64,000 nt of DNA from Paenibacillus silvae (GCF_014639235.1 NZ_BMFU01000008.1:124001-188000), one strand, 5' to 3'; positions 17,333-28,800 are shown, counted from the stretch's first letter. The notes: generated from the letters alone by a model not told the origin. Program-made: numbers and translations.

Positions 17333-18663
17333 TGAAGATATTATTAGCTCTTTTCGTGGCTTCTACTGTTGGCTCAATGATCTGGCTAATACAACACATT
17401 TTAAGGACTATAACAGAAAAATTTTTTTCGCAAACATGGCATTATTACACATCGCTTATTCCTGTTTTTTTCTTATTAGGGGGTACAGAAGTAACCCTTC
17501 ATTTATTCTCTTATATAGAATCAATGGTATTAAACAATAAATTAGACCCCTTATCATATGCTCAATTGGAAAAAAATCCTTTTATAAACACAGTTAGTCC
17601 ATTTTCGGAATACAGTCAAACCAAAATAGTTGTTCAAAGGTATATTGACTACCTTTATATTCTAGGCAATCAAAATTATATAGTGTTAGTTACATTGATA
17701 ATTTGGTGCACAGGAGTGGTTATTTTTCTAGGAGTACACATAAAAAATTATTGGACATTCAAAAAATTAATTTTTCAAAAAAGCCCTTTATCTTATGAAA
17801 AAAATTCACATGGTATTCATTTCTTTGTAAGTCCCCATGCTTTAACTCCAATGGTTATTGGATTTATAAAACCTGTCATTGTTATGCCCACCACGAATCT
17901 TACTCCAAAAGAAAAAGCTTTGATTCTTTCTCATGAACTTGTTCATTTGAATCGTCGTGATTTGTTAGTAAAGCTGATTGTGCTACTTGCTAATTCGATT
18001 CATTGGTTTAATCCTATGGTTTACTTTCTCAAAAAGCAGACCATGATCTATTGTGAACTATCTTGTGACGAAAAGGTGGTTCAAAATTTAAATGTACGAG
18101 ATCGCAGAATATACGGGGAAACTCTTTTATCTATGCTGGAATATGGTGTGATGAAGCGAAACCCGATAGGTGTAAGTCATTTTTATCATTCTAAAGAAAA
18201 CATGAAAAGGAGATTGCGAAACCTGATGAATGTGAAAAAGAAAAAATCATCCATTGTACTATTGTCTGTCGCCACAAGCCTCTTACTAATCAGTAGTGGT
18301 GGGTTAGCTTCAAGCTATGCTAGCGCTGCAACAACCCCCTCCTCACAATATCTACTAAAAGGCGGAAGTAATGTAACCGTGAGAAGTAGTGATGGAACCT
18401 CTATTTCTTATGATCAACAGGGTAATATCATTCCTGAACCTCCCCGTGAACCAGAAAAGAAGATGACCACAGATCAAGTGATTGAACGTATTCGTCTCCA
18501 CCTTGAGAATAACCTCAGTGTCCCTGAAGGGTACGTAACACAACTAAAACAACAGGGGAAGATAACTGAACTAGCTAAATTATTGGTTAATTTGACTGAA
18601 ATTAAACTCGCGACTCAAGATGGAGTCACAACTGTTAGCGTGAAAGAAATACTCAAACCATAG
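17332..18663 (+). CDS. BlaR1/MecR1-like M56 membrane metalloprotease without a penicillin-sensor domain
   Basis: This 443-residue protein has transmembrane helices near the N-terminus, around residues 35-65 and 120-140, a cytoplasmic zinc-protease domain with LSHELVHLNRRD near residue 200 (HExxH) and YCELSCDEKVV as third-ligand region, then a last helix near 310. True BlaR1 continues with a transpeptidase-like beta-lactam sensor of about 250 residues. Here only about 115 residues follow, starting ATTPSSQYLLKGGS, and no SxxK motif of that domain is visible. It should cleave or inactivate the BlaI-type repressor, but the signal it senses is unknown. It is less GC-rich than the nucleoside operon genes. 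Confidence 0.88.
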   Translation: MKILLALFVASTVGSMIWLIQHILRTITEKFFSQTWHYYTSLIPVFFLLGGTEVTLHLFSYIESMVLNNKLDPLSYAQLEKNPFINTVSPFSEYSQTKIVVQRYIDYLYILGNQNYIVLVTLIIWCTGVVIFLGVHIKNYWTFKKLIFQKSPLSYEKNSHGIHFFVSPHALTPMVIGFIKPVIVMPTTNLTPKEKALILSHELVHLNRRDLLVKLIVLLANSIHWFNPMVYFLKKQTMIYCELSCDEKVVQNLNVRDRRIYGETLLSMLEYGVMKRNPIGVSHFYHSKENMKRRLRNLMNVKKKKSSIVLLSVATSLLLISSGGLASSYASAATTPSSQYLLKGGSNVTVRSSDGTSISYDQQGNIIPEPPREPEKKMTTDQVIERIRLHLENNLSVPEGYVTQLKQQGKITELAKLLVNLTEIKLATQDGVTTVSVKEILKP

Positions 18664-18680
18664 ATTGGAGTTGATATTGT

Positions 18681-19262
18681 TTGAAATTGTTAAAGACAAA
18701 ATCTTTGTGCCTAATGGCTATTTTTTCCTTGTGCGTTGTTCAAACTACTCATGCAGCAGATAATTTTTTTTGGTCAGATATTGAACCTACTCCATCATGC
18801 AGCAGTAATACTAGAGATGGGTCAAAAAGTAGTTTAACTATTACTGATAAAAATAATGTAATTCATGAGTTCCCTACTTGCGAAGAAGCTACAAAAAAAC
18901 ATGTGAAAGTCTTAGTGAACGGAAAATATTTACACACAACAGCAGGAAGCGGGGGTGGGCCTTTTATTGAAGATGGCAGAACCATGATTCCATTACGTGC
19001 TATAGCAGATGCGTTTGATTTCGAGGTTACGTGGGACCAAAAGGAATCAAAAATACATTTAACTAAACCGGGACATCGTATTTCAATGCAGATTGGCAGT
19101 TCAGAGATGGTAGTTAATGATGATAAATTTCTAATTAGTGGAGCAACACCTCTAGTTCAGGAGAATGTGACATTTTTACCTGTTAGACAATTAGCTGAAG
19201 CACTGGGTTTAAAAGTGGAATGGAACGCTAAAAAACGTTTAGCTGCATTCTCACAAGAATAA
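18681..19262 (+). CDS. Secreted copper-amine-oxidase-N-like (stalk) domain protein
   Basis: This 193-residue protein has a signal peptide (LMAIFSLCVVQTTHAA) and a C-terminal domain typical of the copper amine oxidase N-terminal/stalk family: VLVNGKYLHTT, DGRTMIPLRAIADAFDFEV, WDQKESKIHLT and VTFLPVRQLAEALGLKVEW. This domain is very common in exported Paenibacillus proteins and is thought to bind cell wall; it has no enzymatic activity by itself. The start is the TTG at 18681, ten bases after GGAG and 17 bases behind the protease gene, so it is the third gene of the BlaI/BlaR-like operon and perhaps its effector. The gene is followed by a terminator. Confidence 0.82.
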   Translation: MKLLKTKSLCLMAIFSLCVVQTTHAADNFFWSDIEPTPSCSSNTRDGSKSSLTITDKNNVIHEFPTCEEATKKHVKVLVNGKYLHTTAGSGGGPFIEDGRTMIPLRAIADAFDFEVTWDQKESKIHLTKPGHRISMQIGSSEMVVNDDKFLISGATPLVQENVTFLPVRQLAEALGLKVEWNAKKRLAAFSQE

Positions 19263-19285
19263 AAACAGCAGCTGTCCGTGTAGAG

Positions 19286-19319
19286 TGCACCCCAAAGATT
19301 CCCTAGGGGTGCATTTTTT
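19286..19319 (+). terminator. Intrinsic terminator of the blaI-like operon
   Basis: TGCACCCC pairs with GGGGTGCA, followed by TTTTTT. Confidence 0.92.
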
Positions 19320-19337
19320 CAAGCTCAATTTCTGCAT

Positions 19338-19387
19338 AAAAAAAGGTGACTGGGCCTGCCATTCATAACGAGCAGGATTCCAGTCAC
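19338..19387 (-). terminator. Intrinsic terminator of the secreted-protein gene
   Basis: On the minus strand GTGACTGG and CCAGTCAC close a long hairpin with a second inner stem (CCTGC with GCAGG), followed by TTTTTTT. Confidence 0.85.
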
Positions 19388-19454
19388 GCAATATAGTAAA
19401 CACATCTAGCAGATGTTAGCTAGTACGACATTTCTCTCGAATATTATACAATTA

Positions 19455-20045
19455 TTAATAACTCGTGAACGATCTCAATAATGCGATGGAAGAATATAAC
19501 TCATTGGTACTTACTCGTGCGACATAACTTTCGCTAGGATATCTTGCCTTCATGCTAACTACATATCCTTCTGGGATATTAGCAGCCCAAGCGGTATCAT
19601 CGCCCATGCCGTTAGTAAATGCAACATTAATTGTAGGCATCGTGGTCTGAGGAAGTGAAATTATATGAAGATTTACATAACTATGTGGAGCAACTGTATC
19701 GTAGAAACCAACGAGTGCCCCCTGATTACCATTAATATTTTTCGGAACAGTTATGTTAACCAGACCAGTATCATAATCAAATAACCCTACTTCACCCTGA
19801 CCTGTTCTACTAGCTACTTGTTCTGGAGTCAGGAACGTAGTAATTTTAGTTCCTTTATCATCATAAGAGACTAACTCTCCGGTCGCTACATTGAGAACGT
19901 CAACATTTCTTCCCTCCTGCGAAAAATCAATTTCCACTTTCTCATTCGGTGTACGGTCTTGGACTTGGACTGGGGCAGCAAATACTGAGGTAGAGAATAG
20001 CATCACCATAGCTATAGCTAAAAGGACTGATTTTCCAAATCTCAT
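19455..20045 (-). CDS. Secreted protein of unknown function
   Basis: This 196-residue protein has a clear signal peptide (VLLAIAMVMLFSTSVFAAPV). The rest looks beta-rich (GNQGALVGFYDTVAPHSYVNL; NEKVEIDFSQEGRNVDVLN) with no cysteines, membrane segments or recognised catalytic motif. The ATG at 20045 follows a strong GGGAGGA box; a longer frame beginning MSINNLSLGG encodes that box and is not the start. It is monocistronic, divergent from the ECF sigma gene with about 330 bases between them, and ends at its own terminator. I do not recognise a family. Confidence 0.8.
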   Translation of the reverse strand: MRFGKSVLLAIAMVMLFSTSVFAAPVQVQDRTPNEKVEIDFSQEGRNVDVLNVATGELVSYDDKGTKITTFLTPEQVASRTGQGEVGLFDYDTGLVNITVPKNINGNQGALVGFYDTVAPHSYVNLHIISLPQTTMPTINVAFTNGMGDDTAWAANIPEGYVVSMKARYPSESYVARVSTNELYSSIALLRSFTSY

Positions 20046-20375
20046 TGATATTCCTCCCAAAGATAGATTGTTAATACTCAAATGGATTGTTAAATATTAC
20101 AGGCCAAATAACAGTAATCGATTCACCTCACTTTCTGCTAAATTTATCGGCCACCCTATTAGCCAGAATTATGTAATGGATATTATTATTCATCTTGTAA
20201 CTGGCGAGTTGCATAAGGTAGGCTGAAGAGATGTCAATTCAAGATGACTCATCTACTTATTAAACGATTGATAATAACAAAATATAACGATAATTATTTT
20301 AATAGTAATAGAAGACAAATCATAGTTTATATGCTAATATTTAGTATTAATGGATTCTAGTCATAAAGAAAACAT

Positions 20376-20954
20376 ATGAAAAGTGAGTGGTGTCAGGTGG
20401 AGCAATGGATGTATTTGCTACATAGCGATTTTGACAGCCTTGATGACTCATTACAAGAATGGATATATAAAGAATATAGTAAGCTAATTTATCAAGATAT
20501 CTATTTTATGTTCCAAAATCATGAACTAGCCGAAGATGTTGTGCAAGATTCATTTTTAAAGGTCATTACAAAAGCTCCTTATCTGAAAGAAAACTCCAAT
20601 ATTAAAGCTTGGCTTCGCACTGTTGCACGGAACACAGCTTATGATCTATACAAGAAGGGCAAGAAATACTGTCACTTTACTCAGGCAAAAGTTGTTATAA
20701 ATATCGACACTCATGGCTCAGTCTCTGACGTTGCTAATCTAGTAGAAAATCACATCCGAAACGAATTACTTTATGAAACGCTTAATGGATTGAATAAAAA
20801 GTACCGTACCTTTTTAATTCTTTTTTACATACAGAAAAAGTCCTATAGAGACATCGCAGATGCACAATGCATATCAGAGCAAGCAGTTGCACAACTTCTT
20901 TCCAGAGCCAGAAAAAAGTTATTCTACTCTTTTTCCAAGGTTTGGGATAAATAG
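20376..20954 (+). CDS. ECF-type RNA polymerase sigma factor
   Basis: Region 2 is visible in YSKLIYQDIYFMFQNHELAE followed by DVVQDSFLKV and NIKAWLRTVARNTAYDLYKK. Region 4 is visible in LNKKYRTFLILFYIQKKSYR with DIADAQCISEQAVAQLLSRA. With 192 residues or fewer it has the size of an extracytoplasmic-function sigma factor. No anti-sigma gene follows; instead an insertion-sequence relic lies behind it. The start is uncertain: the ATG at 20376 has no ribosome site, while GTG at 20397 or ATG at 20409 (behind GGTGGAG) are equally likely. The target regulon is unknown; the divergent secreted protein is one candidate. Confidence 0.85.
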   Translation: MKSEWCQVEQWMYLLHSDFDSLDDSLQEWIYKEYSKLIYQDIYFMFQNHELAEDVVQDSFLKVITKAPYLKENSNIKAWLRTVARNTAYDLYKKGKKYCHFTQAKVVINIDTHGSVSDVANLVENHIRNELLYETLNGLNKKYRTFLILFYIQKKSYRDIADAQCISEQAVAQLLSRARKKLFYSFSKVWDK

Positions 20955-21017
20955 ACTCGACCAGTTCAATTCTCAATAATGAATATAATTCATCGTTAGA
21001 TGAGGTTTATTATTTAA

Positions 21018-21297
21018 AAAGTATTTCTTTTTCAACTCCGGAAATTCATCTTGCAATAGTCGAGGCGATCTTCCCTTCAAATATTGCACGATTTTACTTG
21101 GTGCCAAACTCAGTGGACTGGATAACAACAGATGAATATGTTCCTTGCCCACACTTCCCTTGCAATTTTGCAATTCCTCTCGCTTCGCATCCTTGCCTGA
21201 TCAGTTCACGTGTTCGTACTGCCAAGGGTCCTTTGAGTACCTTATATCGATTTTTCGTCACCCATATGGCATGGTACTTAAAACTGACAGAAACCGG
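21018..21297 (-). pseudogene. IS200/IS605-type TnpA transposase remnant, frameshifted
   Basis: Read leftward, one frame gives SFKYHAIWVTKNRYKVLKGP then LAVRTRELIRQGCEARGI. A second frame gives GSVGKEHIHLLLSSPLSLAP then SKIVQYLKGRSPRLLQDEFP. These are consecutive parts of an IS200-type HUH transposase, including the HIHLLLS motif with its two metal-binding histidines. The frame changes between them and the C-terminus with the catalytic tyrosine is missing (homology stops at about ELKKKY). It is a dead relic whose left part overlaps the 3' end of the neighbouring gene. Confidence 0.85.
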
Positions 21298-22015
21298 CTA
21301 CAGGGTGTTGTATTTCTGTACCCATTTTGGCGAAAATATATAGCGAACCAAAACCAAATGGATAATCGCCATCCTCTCGAATCAATGTATCAGGATAACC
21401 ATCTTCTTCGACTTGGAAAAAGAATGATAGTGACTCTTTCTTGAGTGTTGCGAAATAATAGTCTTCATTTTGAATCAGTCTCGGATTACCGCCCACCTTA
21501 ATCAAAAAGGGCTGCTCCATTGATATTTCGTCCTTGCTTCGTTGTCCGTTTGAAATAAAGTGTTTTATCAGATCCTTATGAGTAAAGGATTCCTGGGTGC
21601 TTTCTGCTGAAAGAGGATGTTCAATCACCTTGATTGGGCAATGAGGATAGATGTTATTTTCCAAATAGGTTTCACGATCCTTAGGGATAAAGATCGAAAT
21701 CATGCACTCTGGTTTGAAGGGGTGGTTAAGGCTCAGATAAAAAGAATACTTTTGGTTACCTTCGTGGATGAGTTCTGACTGGGCGTCGAAAAACTCGGGT
21801 GCATTCCCGCCGATCCAGCCTGCTCTATGTTCATTGGTTAAGAAAGGTTTGGCATAATAAAGAACAGATTCTAATCTAGTCGTCAAAATATTCGCTTGAT
21901 TCCCTATCGTCACTTTACAACTCCCTCTCCAAAATCTGATGTCCACTTGTTTTATTCGTACATAGCACTCATCTCCATTATAAAGAAGACTTGGCTTTAA
22001 TCTACCTACATTCAA
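21278..22015 (-). CDS. Hypothetical protein, DUF1963/YwqG-like C-terminal region, tail altered by IS relic
   Basis: This 245-residue protein has a C-terminal half reading LIKVGGNPRLIQNEDYY, then SFFFQVEEDGY and YPFGFGSLYIFAK. This resembles the GG.P..IQ...FLFQ.D...G pattern of YwqG/DUF1963 proteins; the resemblance is moderate. The last residues (PVAGFCQF) are encoded by DNA that overlaps the start of an IS200 transposase relic, so the original C-terminus was probably lost. It begins two bases after the sortase stop codon and is the third gene of the adhesin-sortase operon. No signal peptide or membrane segment is seen, so it is probably cytoplasmic. Its role is unknown. Confidence 0.6.
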   Translation of the reverse strand: MNVGRLKPSLLYNGDECYVRIKQVDIRFWRGSCKVTIGNQANILTTRLESVLYYAKPFLTNEHRAGWIGGNAPEFFDAQSELIHEGNQKYSFYLSLNHPFKPECMISIFIPKDRETYLENNIYPHCPIKVIEHPLSAESTQESFTHKDLIKHFISNGQRSKDEISMEQPFLIKVGGNPRLIQNEDYYFATLKKESLSFFFQVEEDGYPDTLIREDGDYPFGFGSLYIFAKMGTEIQHPVAGFCQF

Positions 22016-22017
22016 CC

Positions 22018-22794
22018 TTAACGCTTTCTAGCAACTACCGCTAGCCGGCCATTTTCAGTCGAATATTCACATGTGGACAGTACAACAAGTTTATCACCAT
22101 ACTGAGCTGTGACACCTGTGTCATAAAGAGCGAGCTTTTTGATATTCTGAACATATGCATCGAACTCGGCGGACGTCTTTACATTCTCAATTTGATAGTA
22201 TTTAAACACGTCATCTGATTTACGATACACTTTGGATAGAATAACAGCAACAATCTCATACTCATCCTTTTCGTAAAGCGTGCTGAACTCAAATGCAGCG
22301 TGCTCTTTATAGAAGCTTTCGCTCTTGTACTTCATTAGATCTTTAAACATCCAGCCACTTTTCATGTGATGCCCGTGAATCAGCAAAATATCTGAACCCC
22401 TGATCTGGCTATGTCTGTCCAAAAAAGGAAGTCCACCTTGAGTTTCCTTCCTATCAAAATCATGATCCAGATAATACTCCGCATCCTGTGGGTTTTGCAT
22501 GACCGGGTACTCAATTCGAGTGCCGTTAATCTTCAGCCAGCCCACAATGTCCGAGTTCCGCTCGTAAAGGGCTTGAAATTCAGGGAGCATAACTTGATTA
22601 TTCTTCTTATTGAACAAAAAAGAGGGGATTGCATCCCCTCCGTTTTTATTCGACCCTTCCTCCCACATGCTTGCCAACTCATCTATTTTCTGTTGCTCAG
22701 CATAATCTCGCAGCAGCGTTCTCGAAATCGCGATGAGGGAAAATACCAACACAAGGGAGGAAATGGCGATAAGAATTTTTTTAGTTTTACTCAT
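22018..22794 (-). CDS. srtB: Class B sortase
   Basis: This 258-residue protein is anchored by an N-terminal helix (ILIAISSLVLVFSLIAISR). The catalytic domain shows class B features: DIVGWLKINGTRIEYPVMQ, YYLDHDFDRK, the catalytic His in LLIHGHHMKSGWMF, the catalytic Cys in VVLSTCEYS and the Arg in GRLAVVARKR. Sortases cleave LPxTG-like motifs and link proteins to peptidoglycan or to each other. It lies 22 bases downstream of the giant adhesin gene, whose C-terminal APKTG signal is its obvious substrate. Confidence 0.93.
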   Translation of the reverse strand: MSKTKKILIAISSLVLVFSLIAISRTLLRDYAEQQKIDELASMWEEGSNKNGGDAIPSFLFNKKNNQVMLPEFQALYERNSDIVGWLKINGTRIEYPVMQNPQDAEYYLDHDFDRKETQGGLPFLDRHSQIRGSDILLIHGHHMKSGWMFKDLMKYKSESFYKEHAAFEFSTLYEKDEYEIVAVILSKVYRKSDDVFKYYQIENVKTSAEFDAYVQNIKKLALYDTGVTAQYGDKLVVLSTCEYSTENGRLAVVARKR

Positions 22795-22816
22795 GTTCTT
22801 ACCGCCTTTCCAGTCA

Positions 22817-25800
22817 TTAGATGTGCCTTTTCTTCTTGTTACCGAGCAAACAGAACGCGATCGTGATCAAGGACATCAGCGCCAAAATCATATAAAACAT
22901 TGGCGATATACTGTTGTCTCCTGTTTTCGGAGCATCGTCCAACTCGCTGCTGGCGTTATCAGTAACTTGGTCACCGTTGTCTGTTCCACTGTTGCCAGTG
23001 TTGGTTTCGTTGTTACCATTGTTCGTTCCTGGGGTACCGTTATTGGTTCCATTGTTGCCGTTGTTGGTTCCTGGAGTACCGCTGTCGGTTCCTGGAATAC
23101 CATTATCGGTCCCGCTGTTGCCAATGTTCGTTCCTGGAGTTCCGTTGTTGGTTCCTGGGATACCAGGGTCGGTTCCACTGTTGCCATTATTGGTTCCTGG
23201 AGTTCCGTTGTTGATTCCTGGGATACCAGGGTCGGTTCCACTGTTGCCATTGTTCGTTCCTGGAGTTCCGGTGTCGGTTCCACTGTTACCATTGCTGCCT
23301 CCGTTATTGCCTCCGCTGTTGCCGCCGGAGCCACCACCTGAACGGATCGGCTTCATTGGTACATCATATTTAACAATGTCAAAATCTACAGAAATCGTAC
23401 CGCTAGTGTGCGTTTCGTATCCATCCTTCGTTACGACCAGATAGTAATCCGCTTCAGGGAACACCATGTATGCATAGAGTCCACTCACGTCACTATCCTG
23501 CTCTGGACTCTTGTTGTCGTGCGGCGGGAAATTCGGAACCGCTGGAAGCGTTACTTTTGTACCCGGAATGCGGCCTTTATCTCTATTCCGCTGCGTATCC
23601 GCATAATACAGTGTAACTTTGGCCCCTTCAATTTTCTTGCCCGTGCTCGCATTTCCTGTAGTTTCATCATAGACCGTACCGTAAGGGTCAACTAATTCCT
23701 CAGAGATATTCAACTCACCGTTAGCTTTCACGTCAAGTTGCGTCACTTTGAGGAGCAACTCCTCACCAGTCTCCACTTGATAACGAACTTCCATTGTGTA
23801 TTTCTGTTCGCTTAAGCCTTCCACGGAGAAAGTTCCGTTGGAAGCCATTGGAAAAGCCTTAGGACGACCATTTTCCGTAATATAGTTACCGTCTCTGTCC
23901 TTCAGGTAGATATACATATGGCTGGTATGCAAGCTGTTAAATAGCTCTGTTGTTCCATCCATTTGTTTAAGCAGAATGATACCTACAGCCGTAATATCAG
24001 CTGGAACAGTCTCGTCTGTAAGACTGCTGTCCACATTCGCTTTTTGTGTGAATTTGACAGGTACATCTTTCCCGCCTACCCGATACAACTTCGTATATGT
24101 GATCGTGTAGTCCGTATCGGCTACGGCCGGGACCGAATATTCACCCTTCTCATTGGTCTCATTCTGAAGCTCTTCACCTGTCTTCAGATCGGTCACTGTG
24201 ATGGATACATTCGGAATGACTTCTCCTGTATTGTTGTCACGCAGTACACCTTCCAGATAAGGGCGAGTATTTTTAAATTTAGCTTCAGCCGCTTTTTTCT
24301 CCGGAATCACACCCGTGCGAACAAAACGTTCAGGGTCTGTCACATAACCGTCTTTCGTATAATCATCCTGCGTTACCGTATACTCGAGAGATGACGGCAG
24401 TCCTTGCACAATAAGTGTCTGGCTATCGGTAAGCTCGAAGCTATCGCCGTTCTTGATCATGCCCTTGCTGCCATCGGACTTCTCATAGACGTAGGACTCA
24501 TCTGATCCCTCACCAGTGAAGGTGACTGTGTACTTAAACAGCTTGCTCTTATCTTCGTCTTTGCCTTTCACTATATTGCTGATGAGTAGTCCGCCCTTCA
24601 AGACGCGCACGTTCGTGAATGGAGCTTCCTCATCCATGCCTTTCATCACTTCGGAATAATACCGTTCCTCAGGAGTAGTCATATATTCATCGGTTGTGTA
24701 ATCTGTTTGGCTAACAGTGTATCTCAGATGTTTAGGCAGGCCTGAAATATCCAGTGTCTCTCCGTCCTTGAGGCGGAAGGTGTCGCCAGACTTGATTGTA
24801 CCTGTACTATTATCCGACTTCATGTAGGAGTAACTCTCATCTCTGCCTGTATCCTCAAAATGGATGGTGTACTCGAATTCCTTCGTCTTATCGCCACCGT
24901 TGCCCATGACCGTATTACTGATGGTCAGCTTGTTGACGATTCGTTCGTTGATGAAGTCTGCTTTATGATCACCTTTGTTCACAATGGAGCCGGACAGTTC
25001 TCTCGTATCAGGTGTAGTTGTATAGCCATCAACGGTCGTATAATCATCCTCGGTCACGGTATAGGCCAGATTCGCAGGCAAAGCAGGAAGCATTACAGAT
25101 TCCCCGTGCTTGAGGACGATCTTGTCTCCATTTTTGAGCGTTCCAGACGTATTATCCGATTTTTTATAGATATAGTCTCCGTCCTGACCTTCACCAGTAA
25201 AGGTCACGGTGTATACAAACTCTTTGTTCGGATCACTGCCGTTGCCTTCTACCTTATTGGTAATGGTCAGCTTGCCTTGAGCAGGAGTAGGCACAATCAG
25301 CGGTTGATCCGAGGTTACTTTTACTCCGTCTACCCAGAGTGGTTTGCCCGGTGTATTTCCTACATATACTTGATAAACCCTAGTCGTTGGCAACCAAGTA
25401 TTTGTGTCAATATACGTTTCCTTCAGCTCATAGTAGCCTGGGTCAGGGAATAGCAGATTAAGTTTCCCTAAACTATCCGTTTTCCCTTTGGTAACTGTAG
25501 TTCCAGTATCTTTTTTATAGAGTGTAAATTCTACGTCTTTAAGCGGATTTCCATTCGGATCTACTTTTCTCAGAGGCAACAAGGCATTCGAGCTTGAACT
25601 ACCTGCTACGTCTGAGCTGTCCAGTGTACTTTCGCTTCTGGCACTGACAGCACTCAGACTGTCATCGCCCTCCAGTTTTACCTCGTTGCCCATTTTGTCT
25701 CCGGCTTTCGCTGTAGAGGGATCAACTTCTGTCTGGTACACAAATTGGTAAAACTTATTAGGATCATTCATTTTGAATTTCAGAACGGTAGTTCTTCCTG

Positions 25801-28800
25801 CGCCTGGCGCAACCTCTACTTGAACTTCGCTATTAGGGTCGCTCAGGTCAAGAGCTTCACCTCGTTCCAGAGTACCACTGGCCGTTAGTTTAGCAGGATA
25901 GACGGCCATACTAGGTGATGTCAATACAAGCTTTCCGTTTTCTTCATAACGCAGGTTCATGCCTGCACCCAGGGTATCCTCCAGATAAACGCCCTGCTTC
26001 ATGTTAAATGGCGGAGTATAGTTTACCGTCCATTCCAACACACCTGGAACAGGTTTAGTGACCGTCTTGCCCAGAGTCTGGATCGGAACGATAATCTTAC
26101 GCTGTTCAGAGACAATCTTTTCTACTCCACCCCAAGACATATGGAGGTCAGCTTTGTTATATAACACTTGCTTGTCCGTGCCATTGGTCGTGTATTCGTT
26201 CAAATACTCCTCTAAAGCTTCGTTAGAAGGTCTTGCCTTCACCAAGATCACATAGGGACTTTCCAATTTAGAAAAAGTGAATGTTCCTACGTTGCCATTA
26301 TGGGTGAAGGAGCTTATAACATGAGCACTAGTGCCTGGTTCAATAATAGTTTTGGCGTCGTTTCTCGTACCGTATTCTGTACCTGCACCGTTGTCGGAAA
26401 ATCCTTTCCAAAGCTCATAATCTTTACCTTCAGCAAAAGGAACGAACTCCCAGCCTTCAGGCAAAGTGTCCACTAACTTCATATTGCTAATGACTCGATT
26501 ACCGCCGTCCTTTGCCATTTCTTCTGTGTTATATCCAGGCATATTTACCCCTAGACGGAAGGTGACTGTCTTCGTTGTCCGGTCATAAGCAGATATTGTC
26601 CATGTCTCATTACTATCGTTTCTAATGTAACTATTAACATTATTTGGACTTACATTTTCAAGTGTACCATCTTCTTTCAATGGCTTCGATGCAAAGAGCA
26701 TATCCTTATTCAGCATACGAAGGTGAAGATTGGCATTGTTTTGCGCTTGTATTACGTTTCCACCATCAATGAGCAAAGCGCGATTCGAGCTTGTTTTCCC
26801 CACGTTGATGTCCTGTCTAAAAAGGATGTCCGGGTTAGTCTCCAGTGCACGGAAGCTGAAGGATGCGGAATTTTCCGTATATCCATTCACCTTGATCAAA
26901 TCTGCCACCACTTTACCGTCCACCGTTAAAGGGATCGCCTTCATGGTCAGATTGGCTGCACTCGTTTTCAGTGTTTCTGCCTTATACTGCTTCCAAAGCT
27001 GCGCGGAAGTTACATTTGCTTTGATCTTCGCAATGGTTTCTGCACTCACTTCACCAGTTACATCTACGGCGTTGTCCAAGACATCCAAATTACCACCATG
27101 TACGAGGACATCATATACCGCCGCATTCGGCAGAGCATATTGTGGAGCAAGGTTAACCGTCCATGTGATGCTGCCTTGGTTATAATCCTCTGTAGAAACA
27201 GCACCTGATTTTGTGAAATTATGCGCGCCGATGTTAACGATGGCCTCGTCCGTTACAGCTGCGGGTCTCGTACCCGCCTTCACATCGTTGTTCTGTATGC
27301 CATCTGATGTATCCAGATTCCAATTGGCACGAGGGTCGATTCTGAAACTGGAACCACTTATTACTTTGCTTTTAACAAATAAATCCACTTTACCGTTAAT
27401 ATTCCCAAAAGAATACACGCCGTTTGCATCTGGTGTAATGGGTGTTAATCCAGATTCGGTGCCATTCTCTTGCCATTCAGCCGATAAAAAGTCCAGCCCG
27501 GCAGGTAAAACATTGGTAATTGTAAAGTCCTTCAAACCTTTTTTGTTATATTGGTTAACCGTGACTTTCCAAAGAATGGTCTCACTCGCATGATCGTATG
27601 AGGCACTGGATTGAATCCAGTCGGGAGCAAAGGACATCTCCAGCCCAGCCTGTACCAGCATGCTATTTTCTTGTCTCAGTTCCACTTTACCAGTCATATC
27701 TCGGTAGCTACGCCCCAGATTGCTTGGTGGATTCCGATACTCATAATAATACGATTCCTTAGGAATCCAGGTTTTATATTCCACTTTTGGTTCCGGACCT
27801 GTTCCCGAAGGGAAAATGTAAGTCAGCGATCCGTCTGCTCCAACGACTGGGGTTGCGTTCTGATCGTTAACTTTGAAGGACCCCTCCACATAAATACCGC
27901 GTGAATTTCCAAAGCCTGTATTATATGCTGAAGGATTCGTATAAAATGTCTTCCCGTCTAATGGCAATTTGATCGTTTTATCAAACTGATCAGATGCAGA
28001 TACGGTTGACTGCCAAGTAATCGCACCTTCAACGAATTGAGCCGGCTGAAGCCCGCGATAACTATACTGATCCCATCTGATCATTCCAGGCGAGGTTAAC
28101 GTAATACCATACTCTGCTGTAACATTTGGATTCTCTAGTTGATATGTACTACCAAAGATGTTGACAGGCTTTTTATCGCCATAATCCAATCCCGTTACAT
28201 CTGCATTAGCTGTCGTTTCGAAACTGAAGGTGATCCCTCGTCCAACACCATTGAAAAAGTTATCATCACCGTCAAAGACAACTCGAATGCTGTTTGGAGT
28301 AAAATAGGTCGTACCCAACTGTTTGGTGCCTGAGTCAGTCTGTGCATATAAGGGCCTCGTCGCTGTCGGAAGCACGACTTCCTTGAAGTAATCCTCTCTT
28401 TTCAGCTCAATCCAGTCACCCTTTTGGATGTATTTCTCAGGATCTGCATTCGTTGGATTGGAATCATCCCCATTGACGGGTACCTTGAGCCCTTCCGATT
28501 TGAGTGTAAATGGTTGCCGTCCCTGAATAATACCATTCAGATCAATGACCACATTCCCTTGCTTCAACTCCAGCGGAAAGGATTCATTGGATCCCATAAA
28601 TACGGATGTTTTATCCATTGGGACTGCTGCAGCCATCATTATGGAATTGTCTGGTACATCGTACACTGCCTCAGATACTGAAGACGGTTTGTCCATACTC
28701 AGCGAGTCGGGCTCGCTAACCGCTCCCATTTCAGTATCGTTAGGCCCACTCTCTGCATATGCAGCAGTAGAAAACGTCACTGTCTGCAAAACAAGTATAA

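Noticed and set aside
17332..18663. Beta-lactam resistance sensor call for the BlaR1-like protein
   Set aside because: The transpeptidase-like sensor domain and its SxxK motif are absent; only the repressor-protease part is shared.
22960..23335. CRISPR-like array
   Set aside because: The repeats are imperfect, in frame and encode the adhesin stalk; there are no uniform repeats with unique spacers.
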